Translations under genes and position numbers: made by a program
Notes under the pieces: model-generated
Databases searched by the model: none
The model's input: only the letters and a program-made list of their open reading frames with translations
What the model was told of the DNA's origin: nothing
Part shown: in pieces, positions 56,428 through 64,000 of the stretch
Position numbering within the stretch: the stretch's first letter is position 1
Layout: every line of letters begins with the position of its first letter
From: Aestuariicoccus sp032586235
Lineage (GTDB): Bacteria > Pseudomonadota > Alphaproteobacteria > Rhodobacterales > Rhodobacteraceae
Reading direction: 5' to 3'
Length of the DNA stretch: 64,000 nt
Assembly (NCBI RefSeq): GCF_032586235.1
Contig: NZ_JAWHTD010000001.1
Coordinates: 186,001-250,000, forward strand

Positions 56428-57102
56428 TCAGCCTTCCGCGGCGGCGCGGATGGCGCGGATATTTTCGCCGTAAACGGAGGGGTTGGAGACCGATCCGCCG
56501 CGGAACACCGCCGAGCCCGCGACCAGAACGTCGGCGCCGGCGGCGGCGACGAGGGGCGCGGTGGAGGGGTCGACGCCGCCGTCGATCTCGATATGCACAG
56601 GGCGGTCGCCGATCATCTCGCGCAGGCGGCGGATCTTGGCGGTCATGTCGATGAACTTCTGCCCGCCGAAGCCGGGGTTCACCGTCATCACGCAAACGAG
56701 GTCGGTCAGATCCAGCAGATGCGCCACCGTGTCGGCCGGGGTGCCGGGGTTCAGCGCGACGCCCGCCTTCATGCCCGCGCCGCGGATGGCCTGCAACGTG
56801 CGGTGGATGTGCGGACCGGCCTCGACATGGGCGGTCAGCACGTCCGCGCCGGCATTGGCATAGGCGTCGATATAAGGATCGACCGGCGCGATCATCAGAT
56901 GCACGTCCATCACCGTCTTGACGTGAGGGCGGAACGCCTTGACCGCCATCGGACCGAAGGTGAGGTTGGGCACGAAATGCCCGTCCATCACGTCCACATG
57001 GACCCAGTCGGCGCCCTGCGCCTCGATGGCCTGAATCTCGCGTCCGAAATCGGCGAAATCGGCAGAGAGGATCGAGGGGGCGATCTTGATCGAGCGGTCC
57101 AT
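56428..57102 (-). CDS. rpe: Ribulose-phosphate 3-epimerase
   Basis: A 224-aa TIM-barrel enzyme interconverting ribulose-5-phosphate and xylulose-5-phosphate in the pentose phosphate and Calvin cycles. Motifs include KIAPSILSADFADFGREIQA, the metal site WVHVDVMDGHFVPNLTFGP, VCVMTVNPGFGGQKFIDMT (the flexible loop) and HIEIDGGVDPSTAPLVAAAG. Length and motifs are canonical. It is a single leftward gene. Confidence 0.97.
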   Translation of the reverse strand: MDRSIKIAPSILSADFADFGREIQAIEAQGADWVHVDVMDGHFVPNLTFGPMAVKAFRPHVKTVMDVHLMIAPVDPYIDAYANAGADVLTAHVEAGPHIHRTLQAIRGAGMKAGVALNPGTPADTVAHLLDLTDLVCVMTVNPGFGGQKFIDMTAKIRRLREMIGDRPVHIEIDGGVDPSTAPLVAAAGADVLVAGSAVFRGGSVSNPSVYGENIRAIRAAAEG

Positions 57103-57229
57103 GGGCGGGTCTCCTTTGGGCGCCGGTCTATAGCGTATCGGGAAAACCCTGAACCGAAAATGCCCTGACGCGCTGCGCGCTCCCGGGACATTTCCGGCAG
57201 ACCATGTCTCGGCTATTCCCCGAAACGCT

Positions 57230-58165
57230 TTAGTAGCCCGCAGTGCGGTCTACAAGGTGCAAAAACGGCGCGCCTGCCTCGCCGCGGCGGATGTTCTCGG
57301 CGATCACGCGGGCGGCGCTGTCGGGGCGGGTTTCCGAGGCGATATGAGGTGTGACGGTGACCTGGGGATGGGCCCAGAAGGGGTGGCCCTTTGGCAGGGG
57401 TTCGGTGCGGAAGACATCGAGCGTGGCATGGGCGATCTGCCCGCTGTCCAGCGCGGCCAGAAGGGCGGCGTCGTCTATCAGCGGCCCGCGCCCGGGGTTG
57501 ATGACGAAGGCACCCGGCGCGGTCAGCGCCAGCGTCTCGGCGTTCAGCACGTTTTCGGTGGCGGGCGTGTCGGGCAGCAGCAGGATCACGATCTGCGCGC
57601 CCGACAGGGCCGCGCCGAGGCCGTCGGCCCCGTGATGGCAGGTCACGCCGGGCAGGGTCTTGGCGCTGCGCGCCCAGCCGCTGACCGGAAAGCCAAGAGC
57701 CGTCAGCGCGCGGGCGCAGGCCTGCCCCAGCGCGCCCAGCCCCAGGATCGCGACCGGGCGGTCGCGGGACATCGGGGGCGCGTCGGCCTGCCAGACATGG
57801 CCGTGGTTCACGATATGCGCATCCATCCCGAGATGATGGCGCAAACTATGGCCCACGACCCATTCCACCATGCCCTGGGTCAGGCCTTCGTCATCGACCA
57901 TGCGCGCGAAGGGGGCGGTCAGTGTCGGGTTGCCCACCGCCGTCTCGACCCCGGCCCAGAGGTTCAGCACCGCTTTCAGCTGGGTGTAGGGGGTGAAATC
58001 CTGCACCTCGGAATTGGGGGCGTAGACGATGTAATCGACCGTCTCGGGCGGCATCTCGGTCGCCAGCCGGTAATCGAGGCCGTGCGCGTCGAGCGCCCGG
58101 CGCAGGGGCGTTTCGTAGTCTGCCCAGCTCTCGGCTTTGGCGGCGAATAGGATGTTGACGGGCAT
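57230..58165 (-). CDS. ghrA: Glyoxylate/hydroxypyruvate reductase A
   Basis: A 311-aa D-2-hydroxyacid dehydrogenase of the GhrA subfamily. The NAD(P) motif is VAILGLGALGQACARALTAL, with SGWARSAKTL (Arg/Ser favouring NADPH). The catalytic triad is the Arg in INPGRGPLIDDAALLAALDS, the Glu in DVFRTEPLPKGHPFW, and the His in VTVTPHIASETRPD. It reduces glyoxylate or hydroxypyruvate to glycolate or glycerate. It abuts rodA (1-base gap), so it may be read through from the cell-shape operon. Confidence 0.93.
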   Translation of the reverse strand: MPVNILFAAKAESWADYETPLRRALDAHGLDYRLATEMPPETVDYIVYAPNSEVQDFTPYTQLKAVLNLWAGVETAVGNPTLTAPFARMVDDEGLTQGMVEWVVGHSLRHHLGMDAHIVNHGHVWQADAPPMSRDRPVAILGLGALGQACARALTALGFPVSGWARSAKTLPGVTCHHGADGLGAALSGAQIVILLLPDTPATENVLNAETLALTAPGAFVINPGRGPLIDDAALLAALDSGQIAHATLDVFRTEPLPKGHPFWAHPQVTVTPHIASETRPDSAARVIAENIRRGEAGAPFLHLVDRTAGY

Positions 58166-58166
58166 G

Positions 58167-59306
58167 TTACCTCGGACGGTGGATATGGGCGCTCTGGACC
58201 AGGCCGAAGGCCACCATCAGCACCAGCATGGCGGACCCGCCGTAGCTGACCAGCGGCAGCGGCACACCGACGACGGGGGCCAGGCCCATGACCATAGCCA
58301 TGTTCACGGCGAAGAAGAGAAAGAACGTCAGCCCGACGCCCAGGATCAGCAGAGACGAGAACCGGTCACGGTTCTGCATCGCGGCGACGATGCAGAAGAT
58401 CAGGATCAGCACATACAGCATCAGAAGGGAAAAACCGCCGACAAAGCCGAACTCCTCGGCCAGGGTGTTGAAGATGAAATCGGTGTGCTTTTCGGGCAGG
58501 AAGTTCAGCCGCGACTGCGTGCCCTGCATGAAGCCGCGCCCGGTCCAACCGCCCGATCCCATGGCGATCTTGGCCTGGGTGATGTGATAGCCCGCGCCCA
58601 GCGGGTCGGACGAGGGATCGAGGAACGTGTCGATGCGGCGGAACTGATAGTCCTTGAGCATTTGCCAGTCGGTGCCGCGGCTCTTGAAGACGGTGGCGAC
58701 AAAGCCGACCCCGGCGCTGACCACCACGGCGAAATAGGCCCAGTGCACGCCCGCCAGGAACATCATCAGCCCGCCCGAGGTCAGCAGAAGGATGGCGGTG
58801 CCCAGGTCGGGCTGGGTGATCACCAGGAAGGTGGGGATCAGGATCAGCGCCACCGGCAGGATCACCCACAGCGGATGCGAGGTCCGCTTCAGCGGCAGCC
58901 AGTCGTAATAGGCCGCCAGCAACATCACCATGGTGATCTTCATCAGTTCCGAGGGTTGCAGCCGCATGAACCCAAGGTCGATCCACCGTTGCGCGCCCAT
59001 GCCGACACTGCCGACGAATTCCACCGCCACCAGCAGCGCCAGCGACGCCAGATAGGCGACCACGGCCATGTTGCGCCAGAACCAGATCGGCACCATCGCC
59101 ACCACCAGCATCACCGTCAGCCCCAGCACGTAGCGCTTCATCTGCGGCTCGGCCCAGGGGCTCAGCGACCCGCCCGCCACGGAATAGAGCATCAGGAACC
59201 CGACGCCCGCGACCGCGGTCAGAAGGACGATCAAGGGCCAGTTCAGGAACAGGACCTTGCGCCAGCCCGAGGGGACTGATTTGACGGTGTACTCAAGATA
59301 GCTCAT
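58167..59306 (-). CDS. rodA: Rod shape-determining peptidoglycan polymerase RodA
   Basis: A 379-aa SEDS-family glycosyltransferase with about ten transmembrane helices. SEDS motifs include LGLTVMLVVAMVPIWFWRNM, GFMRLQPSELMKITMVMLLA, ITQPDLGTAILLLTSGGLMM (Asp and Pro), GFMQGTQSRLNFLPEKHTDF and PLPLVSYGGSAMLVLM. It polymerises lipid II during side-wall growth with its partner PBP2, whose stop overlaps the rodA ATG by 4 bases. Confidence 0.97.
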   Translation of the reverse strand: MSYLEYTVKSVPSGWRKVLFLNWPLIVLLTAVAGVGFLMLYSVAGGSLSPWAEPQMKRYVLGLTVMLVVAMVPIWFWRNMAVVAYLASLALLVAVEFVGSVGMGAQRWIDLGFMRLQPSELMKITMVMLLAAYYDWLPLKRTSHPLWVILPVALILIPTFLVITQPDLGTAILLLTSGGLMMFLAGVHWAYFAVVVSAGVGFVATVFKSRGTDWQMLKDYQFRRIDTFLDPSSDPLGAGYHITQAKIAMGSGGWTGRGFMQGTQSRLNFLPEKHTDFIFNTLAEEFGFVGGFSLLMLYVLILIFCIVAAMQNRDRFSSLLILGVGLTFFLFFAVNMAMVMGLAPVVGVPLPLVSYGGSAMLVLMVAFGLVQSAHIHRPR

Positions 59307-61246
59307 GCACGGCTGGGTCCGTCGCCGGGTTTGATCTTGCGCAGGGCGCTCAGCCGTTCCTGCAGGGCCTTGATGCGGGCGCGGTCCTTGGCCGGGTAGG
59401 CCTCGAGCGGGGGGTCGCCCTTGTAGAGCGCCTGCAGGGTCACGTCGCGGGCGATGGGCGCGGCCGCCGCCGATCCGCCGCCGCCGTGCTCGACCACGAC
59501 CGACACCGCGATTTGCGGGGCCTCGAACGGCGCGAAGTTGACAAAGAGCGCATGGTCGCGCCGGTTCCAGGGCAGGTCTTCGTTGCGGGTAACGCCGCGG
59601 GCGCGCTCGGCGGCGGTGATGTTGCGGACCTGGCTGGTGCCGGTCTTGCCGGCCATGCGAAAGGCGTCCTCGATGATGCGGCTGCCATAGGCGGTGCCGC
59701 GGCGGTTGTTGCTGACCGAATACATCGCCCGGCGCACCTGCCGCAGATGGTTTTCGTTCAGCCCCAGCGCGCCGTTGCCCGGCACCTCGGTTTCGACCCC
59801 GTCGATGGATTTCACCAGCCGCGGGCTGATCGCGCGGCCGGTGGCGATGCGCGCCGTCATCACCGCCAGCTGCAGCGGCGAGGTCAGCACAAAGCCCTGC
59901 CCGATGGACGAGTTCACCGTGTCGCCGATCACCCAGTCCGCGCCGCGCTCGCGCAGCTTCCAGGCCTTGTCAGGCATCAGCCCCGAGGTCTCGGCGGACA
60001 TCGGGATGCCGTGATCCATGCCCAGACCCAGCCTGCGGCCCATGGCGGCGATCTTTTCGATCCCGACCTTCAGCGCCAGCTCGTAATAATAGACGTCGCA
60101 GCTTTGGCGCAGAGAGTTTTCCAGGTCCATATGCCCGTGCCCCGCGCGCTTCCAGCAATGAAAGCGGCGGCCGCCGACCTCGAGATGGCCGGGGCACCAG
60201 ACGGTGTCGTTGGGCGAGACCAGCCCGGCGTCCAGCGCCGCCAGCGCGGTGACCATCTTGAAGGTGGACCCCGGCGGATAGGCGTCCTGCACCGTCTTCG
60301 ACGCCAGCGGGCGGTGGTCGTTGGTGTTGAGCGCGGCGTAATCGGGCACCGAGATGCCCCGCACGAACTTGTTCGGGTCATAGGACGGCGACGAGGCGAC
60401 CGCCAGAAGATCGCCCTGTTCCAGATCCATCACCACCACGCTGGCGGATTCCTCGCCCAGTCGCGCCTGCACGTAATCCTGCAGCGCGCTGTCAACGGTC
60501 AGCTGCAGATCGGCGCCCGCTTCGCCTTCGCGGCGGTCGAGCTCGCGCATCACGCGGCCGGTGGCGTTGACCTCGACCCGCTTGGCCCCGGCGCGGCCGC
60601 GCAGCACGTCCTCGTATTCCGCCTCGATCCCGACCTTGCCGATCTGAAAGCGCGGGATGCGCAGCACCGGCTCGATCTCGCCGTAACGTTCCAGATCGCG
60701 GTCGTTCACCGGGCCGACATAGCCTGCCACATGGGCGAAATTCTCGACCTGCGGATAGGCGCGGCTAAGACCGACCTCGGGCGTCACGCCGGGCAGGGCG
60801 GGGGCGTTGGCGGCGACGCGGCTGATCGCTTCCCAGCTGACGCGGTCGGCGACGGTGAACGGCAGGAACGGCGCGCTGCGCTGCATTTCGGTCAGCGCGC
60901 GGTTCAGTTCGTCCTCGTCCAGCTCGACCAGCGTGGAAAGCCGCGCGATCACGTCGTTCACGTCGCCCGCGTCCTCGCGCACGATGGTGATCCGGTAGCT
61001 GGGCTCGTTGGCGGCGACCAGCCGCCCCTCGCGGTCGAAAATCTGCCCGCGCGACGGCGGGATCAGGCGGATGTTGATCCGGTTTTCCTCGGCCAGCAGG
61101 CGGAATTCGTCGGCCTGATCGACCTGCATATACCGCATCCGCAGCCCCAAAAGCCCGGCAAAGCCAAGCTGCGCGCCGCCCAGCAGCATCGCCCGCCGGC
61201 TGATCCGGCGCGCGCTGTCGGCGGTTTCCTTGGGCGAGCGTCTCAT
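59303..61246 (-). CDS. mrdA: Penicillin-binding protein 2 (elongation transpeptidase)
   Basis: 647 aa from ATG 61246, which overlaps the mreD stop; longer readings are inside mreD. One N-terminal membrane helix (ISRRAMLLGGAQLGFAGLLG) is followed by the pedestal domain (RINIRLIPPSRGQIFDREGR) and the transpeptidase domain with SxxK in AYPPGSTFKMVTALAALDAG, the SxD-type motif in LRQSCDVYYYELAL and KTGT in FRMAGKTGTSQVRN. It cross-links new side-wall peptidoglycan and activates RodA. Confidence 0.97.
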   Translation of the reverse strand: MRRSPKETADSARRISRRAMLLGGAQLGFAGLLGLRMRYMQVDQADEFRLLAEENRINIRLIPPSRGQIFDREGRLVAANEPSYRITIVREDAGDVNDVIARLSTLVELDEDELNRALTEMQRSAPFLPFTVADRVSWEAISRVAANAPALPGVTPEVGLSRAYPQVENFAHVAGYVGPVNDRDLERYGEIEPVLRIPRFQIGKVGIEAEYEDVLRGRAGAKRVEVNATGRVMRELDRREGEAGADLQLTVDSALQDYVQARLGEESASVVVMDLEQGDLLAVASSPSYDPNKFVRGISVPDYAALNTNDHRPLASKTVQDAYPPGSTFKMVTALAALDAGLVSPNDTVWCPGHLEVGGRRFHCWKRAGHGHMDLENSLRQSCDVYYYELALKVGIEKIAAMGRRLGLGMDHGIPMSAETSGLMPDKAWKLRERGADWVIGDTVNSSIGQGFVLTSPLQLAVMTARIATGRAISPRLVKSIDGVETEVPGNGALGLNENHLRQVRRAMYSVSNNRRGTAYGSRIIEDAFRMAGKTGTSQVRNITAAERARGVTRNEDLPWNRRDHALFVNFAPFEAPQIAVSVVVEHGGGGSAAAAPIARDVTLQALYKGDPPLEAYPAKDRARIKALQERLSALRKIKPGDGPSRA

Positions 61247-61782
61247 GCCACTTTGCCTCGTCGTTCCAGATCGCCCGGGGCCGGGCGGCGGATGCCGAAC
61301 ACCAGTTGCGACACCAGCACCACCACCGGGTATAGCAGAATTGTCATGGAATATTGAACCATGCCAAGCCACATCGCCCCTTCCGACACCATCAGAACCG
61401 CAAGAACGAAGCGGTAGATCAGCGTGATCAGCAAAAGCGTGCCCGCAACCGACATCCATTCCAGCAGAAAGGTGTTCTCGCGCTGGCGGCCGACGCCGGA
61501 TTTCAGCAGCTCGACCGCGATCAGCGTCAAGGCCGACCAGAGCCCGGGCGGTCGCTGAAACAGCATGTCCGCCAGCAGCATGATCCCCGCGATGCTGATC
61601 GCCGGCACGTATTCGGGCCGCCTGAGCGCCCAGGCGAAACAGAAGGCCACCAGCAGGTCGGGCGAGGCCCAGCGGCGCGGCACCGTTTCCAGCGGGATCA
61701 GATGAAAGAACATGATCACCAGCGCCAGCGCCACGAAGGCAAACCGCATCAGCCACAGGCGCAGAACCGGCGTCTCACCCAT
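61243..61782 (-). CDS. mreD: Rod shape-determining protein MreD
   Basis: A 179-aa inner-membrane protein with about five hydrophobic segments (LWLMRFAFVALALVIMFFHL, ISIAGIMLLADMLFQRPPGL, LLLITLIYRFVLAVLMVSEG). It belongs to the elongasome and overlaps both mreC (8 bases) and mrdA (4 bases). MreD sequences are poorly conserved, so operon position is the strongest evidence. Confidence 0.93.
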   Translation of the reverse strand: MGETPVLRLWLMRFAFVALALVIMFFHLIPLETVPRRWASPDLLVAFCFAWALRRPEYVPAISIAGIMLLADMLFQRPPGLWSALTLIAVELLKSGVGRQRENTFLLEWMSVAGTLLLITLIYRFVLAVLMVSEGAMWLGMVQYSMTILLYPVVVLVSQLVFGIRRPAPGDLERRGKVA

Positions 61783-62677
61783 CGGTCTGCTCCGCGTTGT
61801 CGGGCGGCGCGTCGGGCAGATCCTCGGGGGTGATCAGCGCGCTGGGGTTGGTGACGCGCCGCGCGCCGTGGTCGCGCAGCACGCGCAGAAACTCCAGCCG
61901 CTCGTAATCCGCCGCCAGCCGCGCGCGCAACCGCCCGCCGGGATCCTGCGCCACCTCTCCGATCAGCAGCCCGGGCGGGAACACCTCGCCATCGCCCGAG
62001 GTGACGATCCGGTCGCCCGGGCGCACCTGGTCGGGGTCCTCCAGAAAGTCGATGGGTGGCGCATTGGTGTTGTCGCCCACCACCAGTGCGCGCTGGCCCG
62101 AAGGCTGGATCACCGCCGGAATGCGGCTGGTGGCGTCGGTCAGCAGGATCACGCGGCTGGTGTTGGCCCCCACGCCCGAGATCCGGCCCACCAGCCCGAT
62201 CCCGTCCATTGTTGCCCATCCGTCAACAATCCCGTCACGCGACCCCACATTGATCAGCACAGACTGCCGAAAGGGCGAACCCGAATCCGCCAGCACCACC
62301 CCGGTGATATAGGTCAGCCGCGGGTCGAGCCGCACATTGTTGAGATCGCGCAGCTTGGCGTTCTCCTGCTCGAGCTGCAGGGCGGCCTCTTTCCACGCGG
62401 TCATCTGCCGCAGCTCGCGCCGCAATTCCTGATTCTGCTCGTAGATGCGCTGGTAGCTCTGGAAATCCCGCAGGATCCGGACCGTCGCGGTAACCGGCGC
62501 CATCGCCCAGTCCATCCTCGGGACCACCGCATCGACGACTTGCGCGCGAAAGCGTTCGACACGGGGGGAATCGATGCGCCAGACCAGAAAGAGCCCCAGC
62601 AGACACAGGATCAGCACCGCCAGAAGCAATCGTTTCAGCGGGCCGGAATAATCATCCTGGCTGCGGTCTCTGGCCAA
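61775..62677 (-). CDS. mreC: Rod shape-determining protein MreC
   Basis: A 300-aa bitopic periplasmic protein. One N-terminal helix (LKRLLLAVLILCLLGLFLVW) is followed by a coiled coil (YEQNQELRRELRQMTAWKEA, then QLEQENAKLRDLNNVRL) and the beta-barrel core (ITGVVLADSGSPFRQSVLIN, GIVDGWATMDGIGLVGRISG, GDRIVTSGDGEVFPPGLLIG). The Pro/Asp-rich C-terminus is short. It links MreB to PBP2-RodA. It starts 30 bases downstream of mreB. Confidence 0.96.
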   Translation of the reverse strand: MARDRSQDDYSGPLKRLLLAVLILCLLGLFLVWRIDSPRVERFRAQVVDAVVPRMDWAMAPVTATVRILRDFQSYQRIYEQNQELRRELRQMTAWKEAALQLEQENAKLRDLNNVRLDPRLTYITGVVLADSGSPFRQSVLINVGSRDGIVDGWATMDGIGLVGRISGVGANTSRVILLTDATSRIPAVIQPSGQRALVVGDNTNAPPIDFLEDPDQVRPGDRIVTSGDGEVFPPGLLIGEVAQDPGGRLRARLAADYERLEFLRVLRDHGARRVTNPSALITPEDLPDAPPDNAEQTDG

Positions 62678-62707
62678 TCATACCCCCTTGCCAAAGCGTG
62701 GGACATA

Positions 62708-63754
62708 TCAGCTGTCGTAGTCAATCGCGTGGCGCAGCTGTTTTTCGTATTCCAGCGCCTTGCCAGTGCCCAGGGCCACGCAGTTGAGCGATTCGTCGGC
62801 GATCGACACCGCCAGTCCGGTCTGTTCGCGCAGCGCCAGGTCCAGATCGCCCAGCAGAGCGCCGCCGCCCGTCAGCATCACGCCCCGGTCGACGATATCG
62901 GCGGCCAGGTCCGGCGGGGTGGCTTCCAGCGCGGTCATCACCGCCTCGCAGATTGCCTGCACGGGCTCGCTCAGCGCCTCGGCGACCTGCGCCTGGCTGA
63001 TCTCGGTCTCTTTCGGCACGCCGTTCAGCAGGTCGCGGCCCCGGATCTGCATCGACGACCCGCGCCCGTCGTCGGGCATCCGCGCGGTGCCGATCGAGGT
63101 CTTGATGCGCTCGGCGGTGGATTCGCCGACCAGCAGATTCTGCTGCCGGCGCAGGTAGTTGATGATCGCCTCGTCCATCCGGTCGCCGCCCACCCGGACC
63201 GACCGGGCATAGACGATGTCGCCAAGGCTCAGCACCGCCACCTCGGTGGTGCCGCCGCCGATGTCCACGACCATGTTACCGGTGGGGTCGGTGATCGGCA
63301 TGCCCGCGCCGATGGCCGCCGCGATGGGTTCGGCGATCAGCCCCGCCTTGCGCGCGCCCGCGCTCAGCACCGATTGCCGGATCGCCCGCTTTTCGACGGG
63401 CGTCGCGCCATGCGGTACGCAGACGATGATCTTGGGCTTCGAGAAGGTCGACCGCTTGTGCACCTTGCGGATGAAGTGCTTGATCATCTCCTCGGCCACG
63501 TCGAAATCGGCGATCACGCCTTCGCGCATGGGCCGGATCGCCTCGATGCTGCCCGGCGTGCGGCCCAGCATCAGCTTGGCGTCCTCGCCCACGGCCAGCA
63601 CCTTCTTTACGCCGTCCTTGACGTGATAGGCCACGACCGACGGCTCGGACAGGATCACGCCACGGCCCTTCACATAGACCAGCGTGTTCGCCGTGCCGAG
63701 GTCGATGGCCATATCCGCCGAGAATATGCCCAGAAGTTTGTCCAGTCCAAACAT
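62708..63754 (-). CDS. mreB: Rod shape-determining actin homologue MreB
   Basis: A 348-aa bacterial actin. Motifs are SADMAIDLGTANTLVYVKGR (phosphate 1), NMVVDIGGGTTEVAVLSLG (phosphate 2), GVMLTGGGALLGDLDLALR (adenosine) and the connecting helices around IVCVPHGATPVEKRAIRQS. The N-terminal MFGLDKLLGIF could be the amphipathic membrane-binding helix. It is the first gene of mreB-mreC-mreD-mrdA-rodA and is preceded by about 150 bases without a gene, which should hold the promoter. Confidence 0.98.
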   Translation of the reverse strand: MFGLDKLLGIFSADMAIDLGTANTLVYVKGRGVILSEPSVVAYHVKDGVKKVLAVGEDAKLMLGRTPGSIEAIRPMREGVIADFDVAEEMIKHFIRKVHKRSTFSKPKIIVCVPHGATPVEKRAIRQSVLSAGARKAGLIAEPIAAAIGAGMPITDPTGNMVVDIGGGTTEVAVLSLGDIVYARSVRVGGDRMDEAIINYLRRQQNLLVGESTAERIKTSIGTARMPDDGRGSSMQIRGRDLLNGVPKETEISQAQVAEALSEPVQAICEAVMTALEATPPDLAADIVDRGVMLTGGGALLGDLDLALREQTGLAVSIADESLNCVALGTGKALEYEKQLRHAIDYDS

Positions 63755-63905
63755 GCGTGCCTTGCCCTAAAACGTCGGTTTGCCCGCGACTCTGTCGAGT
63801 GCGGGTTTGTCGCCCTTATAGGCACGCGGGCGGTGGGGCGAAAGGGTGCGCGCAGGGGAAATCAGCTTGATATCGCCGATCCGTGAAGACGGCCCCTGCC
63901 GCCGC

Positions 63906-64000
63906 TCATTCTGCAGCCAAGGCCTGCCGCTGGCGTTCCGAATCGAGCCGGTCCAGATGTGCCGCCACCTCGGTGCCCACGGACATCTGCGGGCGCGATG
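63906..64000 (-). CDS. 3' end of an unidentified gene
   Basis: The last 31 codons of a leftward frame that enters from the right edge: SRPQMSVGTEVAAHLDRLDS then ERQRQALAAE and stop. The even amino-acid composition and Ala/Glu/Arg helix look like a real C-terminus, with no in-frame stop up to the edge. The family cannot be told from this piece. It would lie upstream of mreB, transcribed the same way. Confidence 0.5.
   Translation of the reverse strand, partial: SRPQMSVGTEVAAHLDRLDSERQRQALAAE

Overview
The window reads as a chromosomal segment of an alphaproteobacterium, most likely a member of the Rhodobacteraceae (Rhodobacter/Roseobacter group). GC is high and genes are densely packed. Telling markers are an H-NS/HvrA-type protein with the WTGRGRKPNW motif, a CxxCPIR Crp/Fnr regulator, two TRAP dicarboxylate-type transporters, both crotonyl-CoA carboxylase/reductase and a 654-aa ethylmalonyl-CoA-type mutase (ethylmalonyl-CoA pathway), and a LuxR/LuxI pair preceded by a small reading frame. 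I see no rRNA, tRNA, insertion sequence, phage gene or CRISPR array. No gap longer than about 220 bases lacks a gene.

Layout. 1-2.1 kb: the start of a TRAP substrate-binding gene diverges from a FadR/FCD-type GntR regulator and a fumarylacetoacetate-hydrolase family enzyme. Two perfect TGGTATACCA palindromes lie between them. 2.2-5.7 kb: a Nudix protein, a di-heme cytochrome c peroxidase/MauG-like protein, a Sel1 protein, a Crp/Fnr regulator and a small receiver-like gene that appears frameshifted. 5.7-13.4 kb: a catabolic cluster. An SsuD-like flavin monooxygenase, aldo/keto reductase, flavin reductase and complete TRAP transporter (DctQ-M-P) are read leftward; a UTRA-type GntR regulator and a Gfo/Idh/MocA oxidoreductase are read rightward. 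The shared promoter region carries a perfect FNR-type site. 13.5-21.5 kb: a self-contained type I secretion locus with a giant Ig-repeat adhesin, a TolC-like lipoprotein, an ABC exporter and an HlyD adaptor.

21.6-30.7 kb: dtd, a PfkB sugar kinase and Hsp20, then a nine-gene leftward membrane-associated cluster: zinc ribbon, 4-TM protein, SPFH-GYF, DUF2927 lipoprotein, TelA, two XpaC-like proteins and two very small membrane proteins. It recalls the Bacillus YdjG/YdjI membrane-stress module. 30.7-36.7 kb: housekeeping RNA and haem genes (rluB, tadA, an rluE-like gene, hemF, an SDR, an rsmC-like methyltransferase, clpS, a HAD phosphatase). 36.9-41.7 kb: a D,D-carboxypeptidase with a SPOR domain, a DUF1989 protein, an SHMT-like PLP enzyme, DeoD and the H-NS protein. 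41.8-46.9 kb: the ethylmalonyl-CoA pathway genes around a PlsB-like acyltransferase.

47-48.6 kb: quorum sensing (small ORF, luxR, luxI). 48.8-50.3 kb: a RecD-like helicase. 50.4-56.4 kb: fatty-acid/acyl-CoA genes (MDR reductase, acyl-CoA ligase, MaoC hydratase, acyl-CoA dehydrogenase, APH-family kinase, PaaI thioesterase). 56.4-63.8 kb: rpe, ghrA and the elongasome operon mreB-mreC-mreD-mrdA-rodA, ending in the 3' end of an unidentified gene.

At least three near-identical intergenic elements (a GC-rich inverted repeat followed by GTATTTTTGCCAAGAAGAAG or a close variant) sit directly after rightward genes at convergent gene ends. A diverged fourth copy follows luxI.
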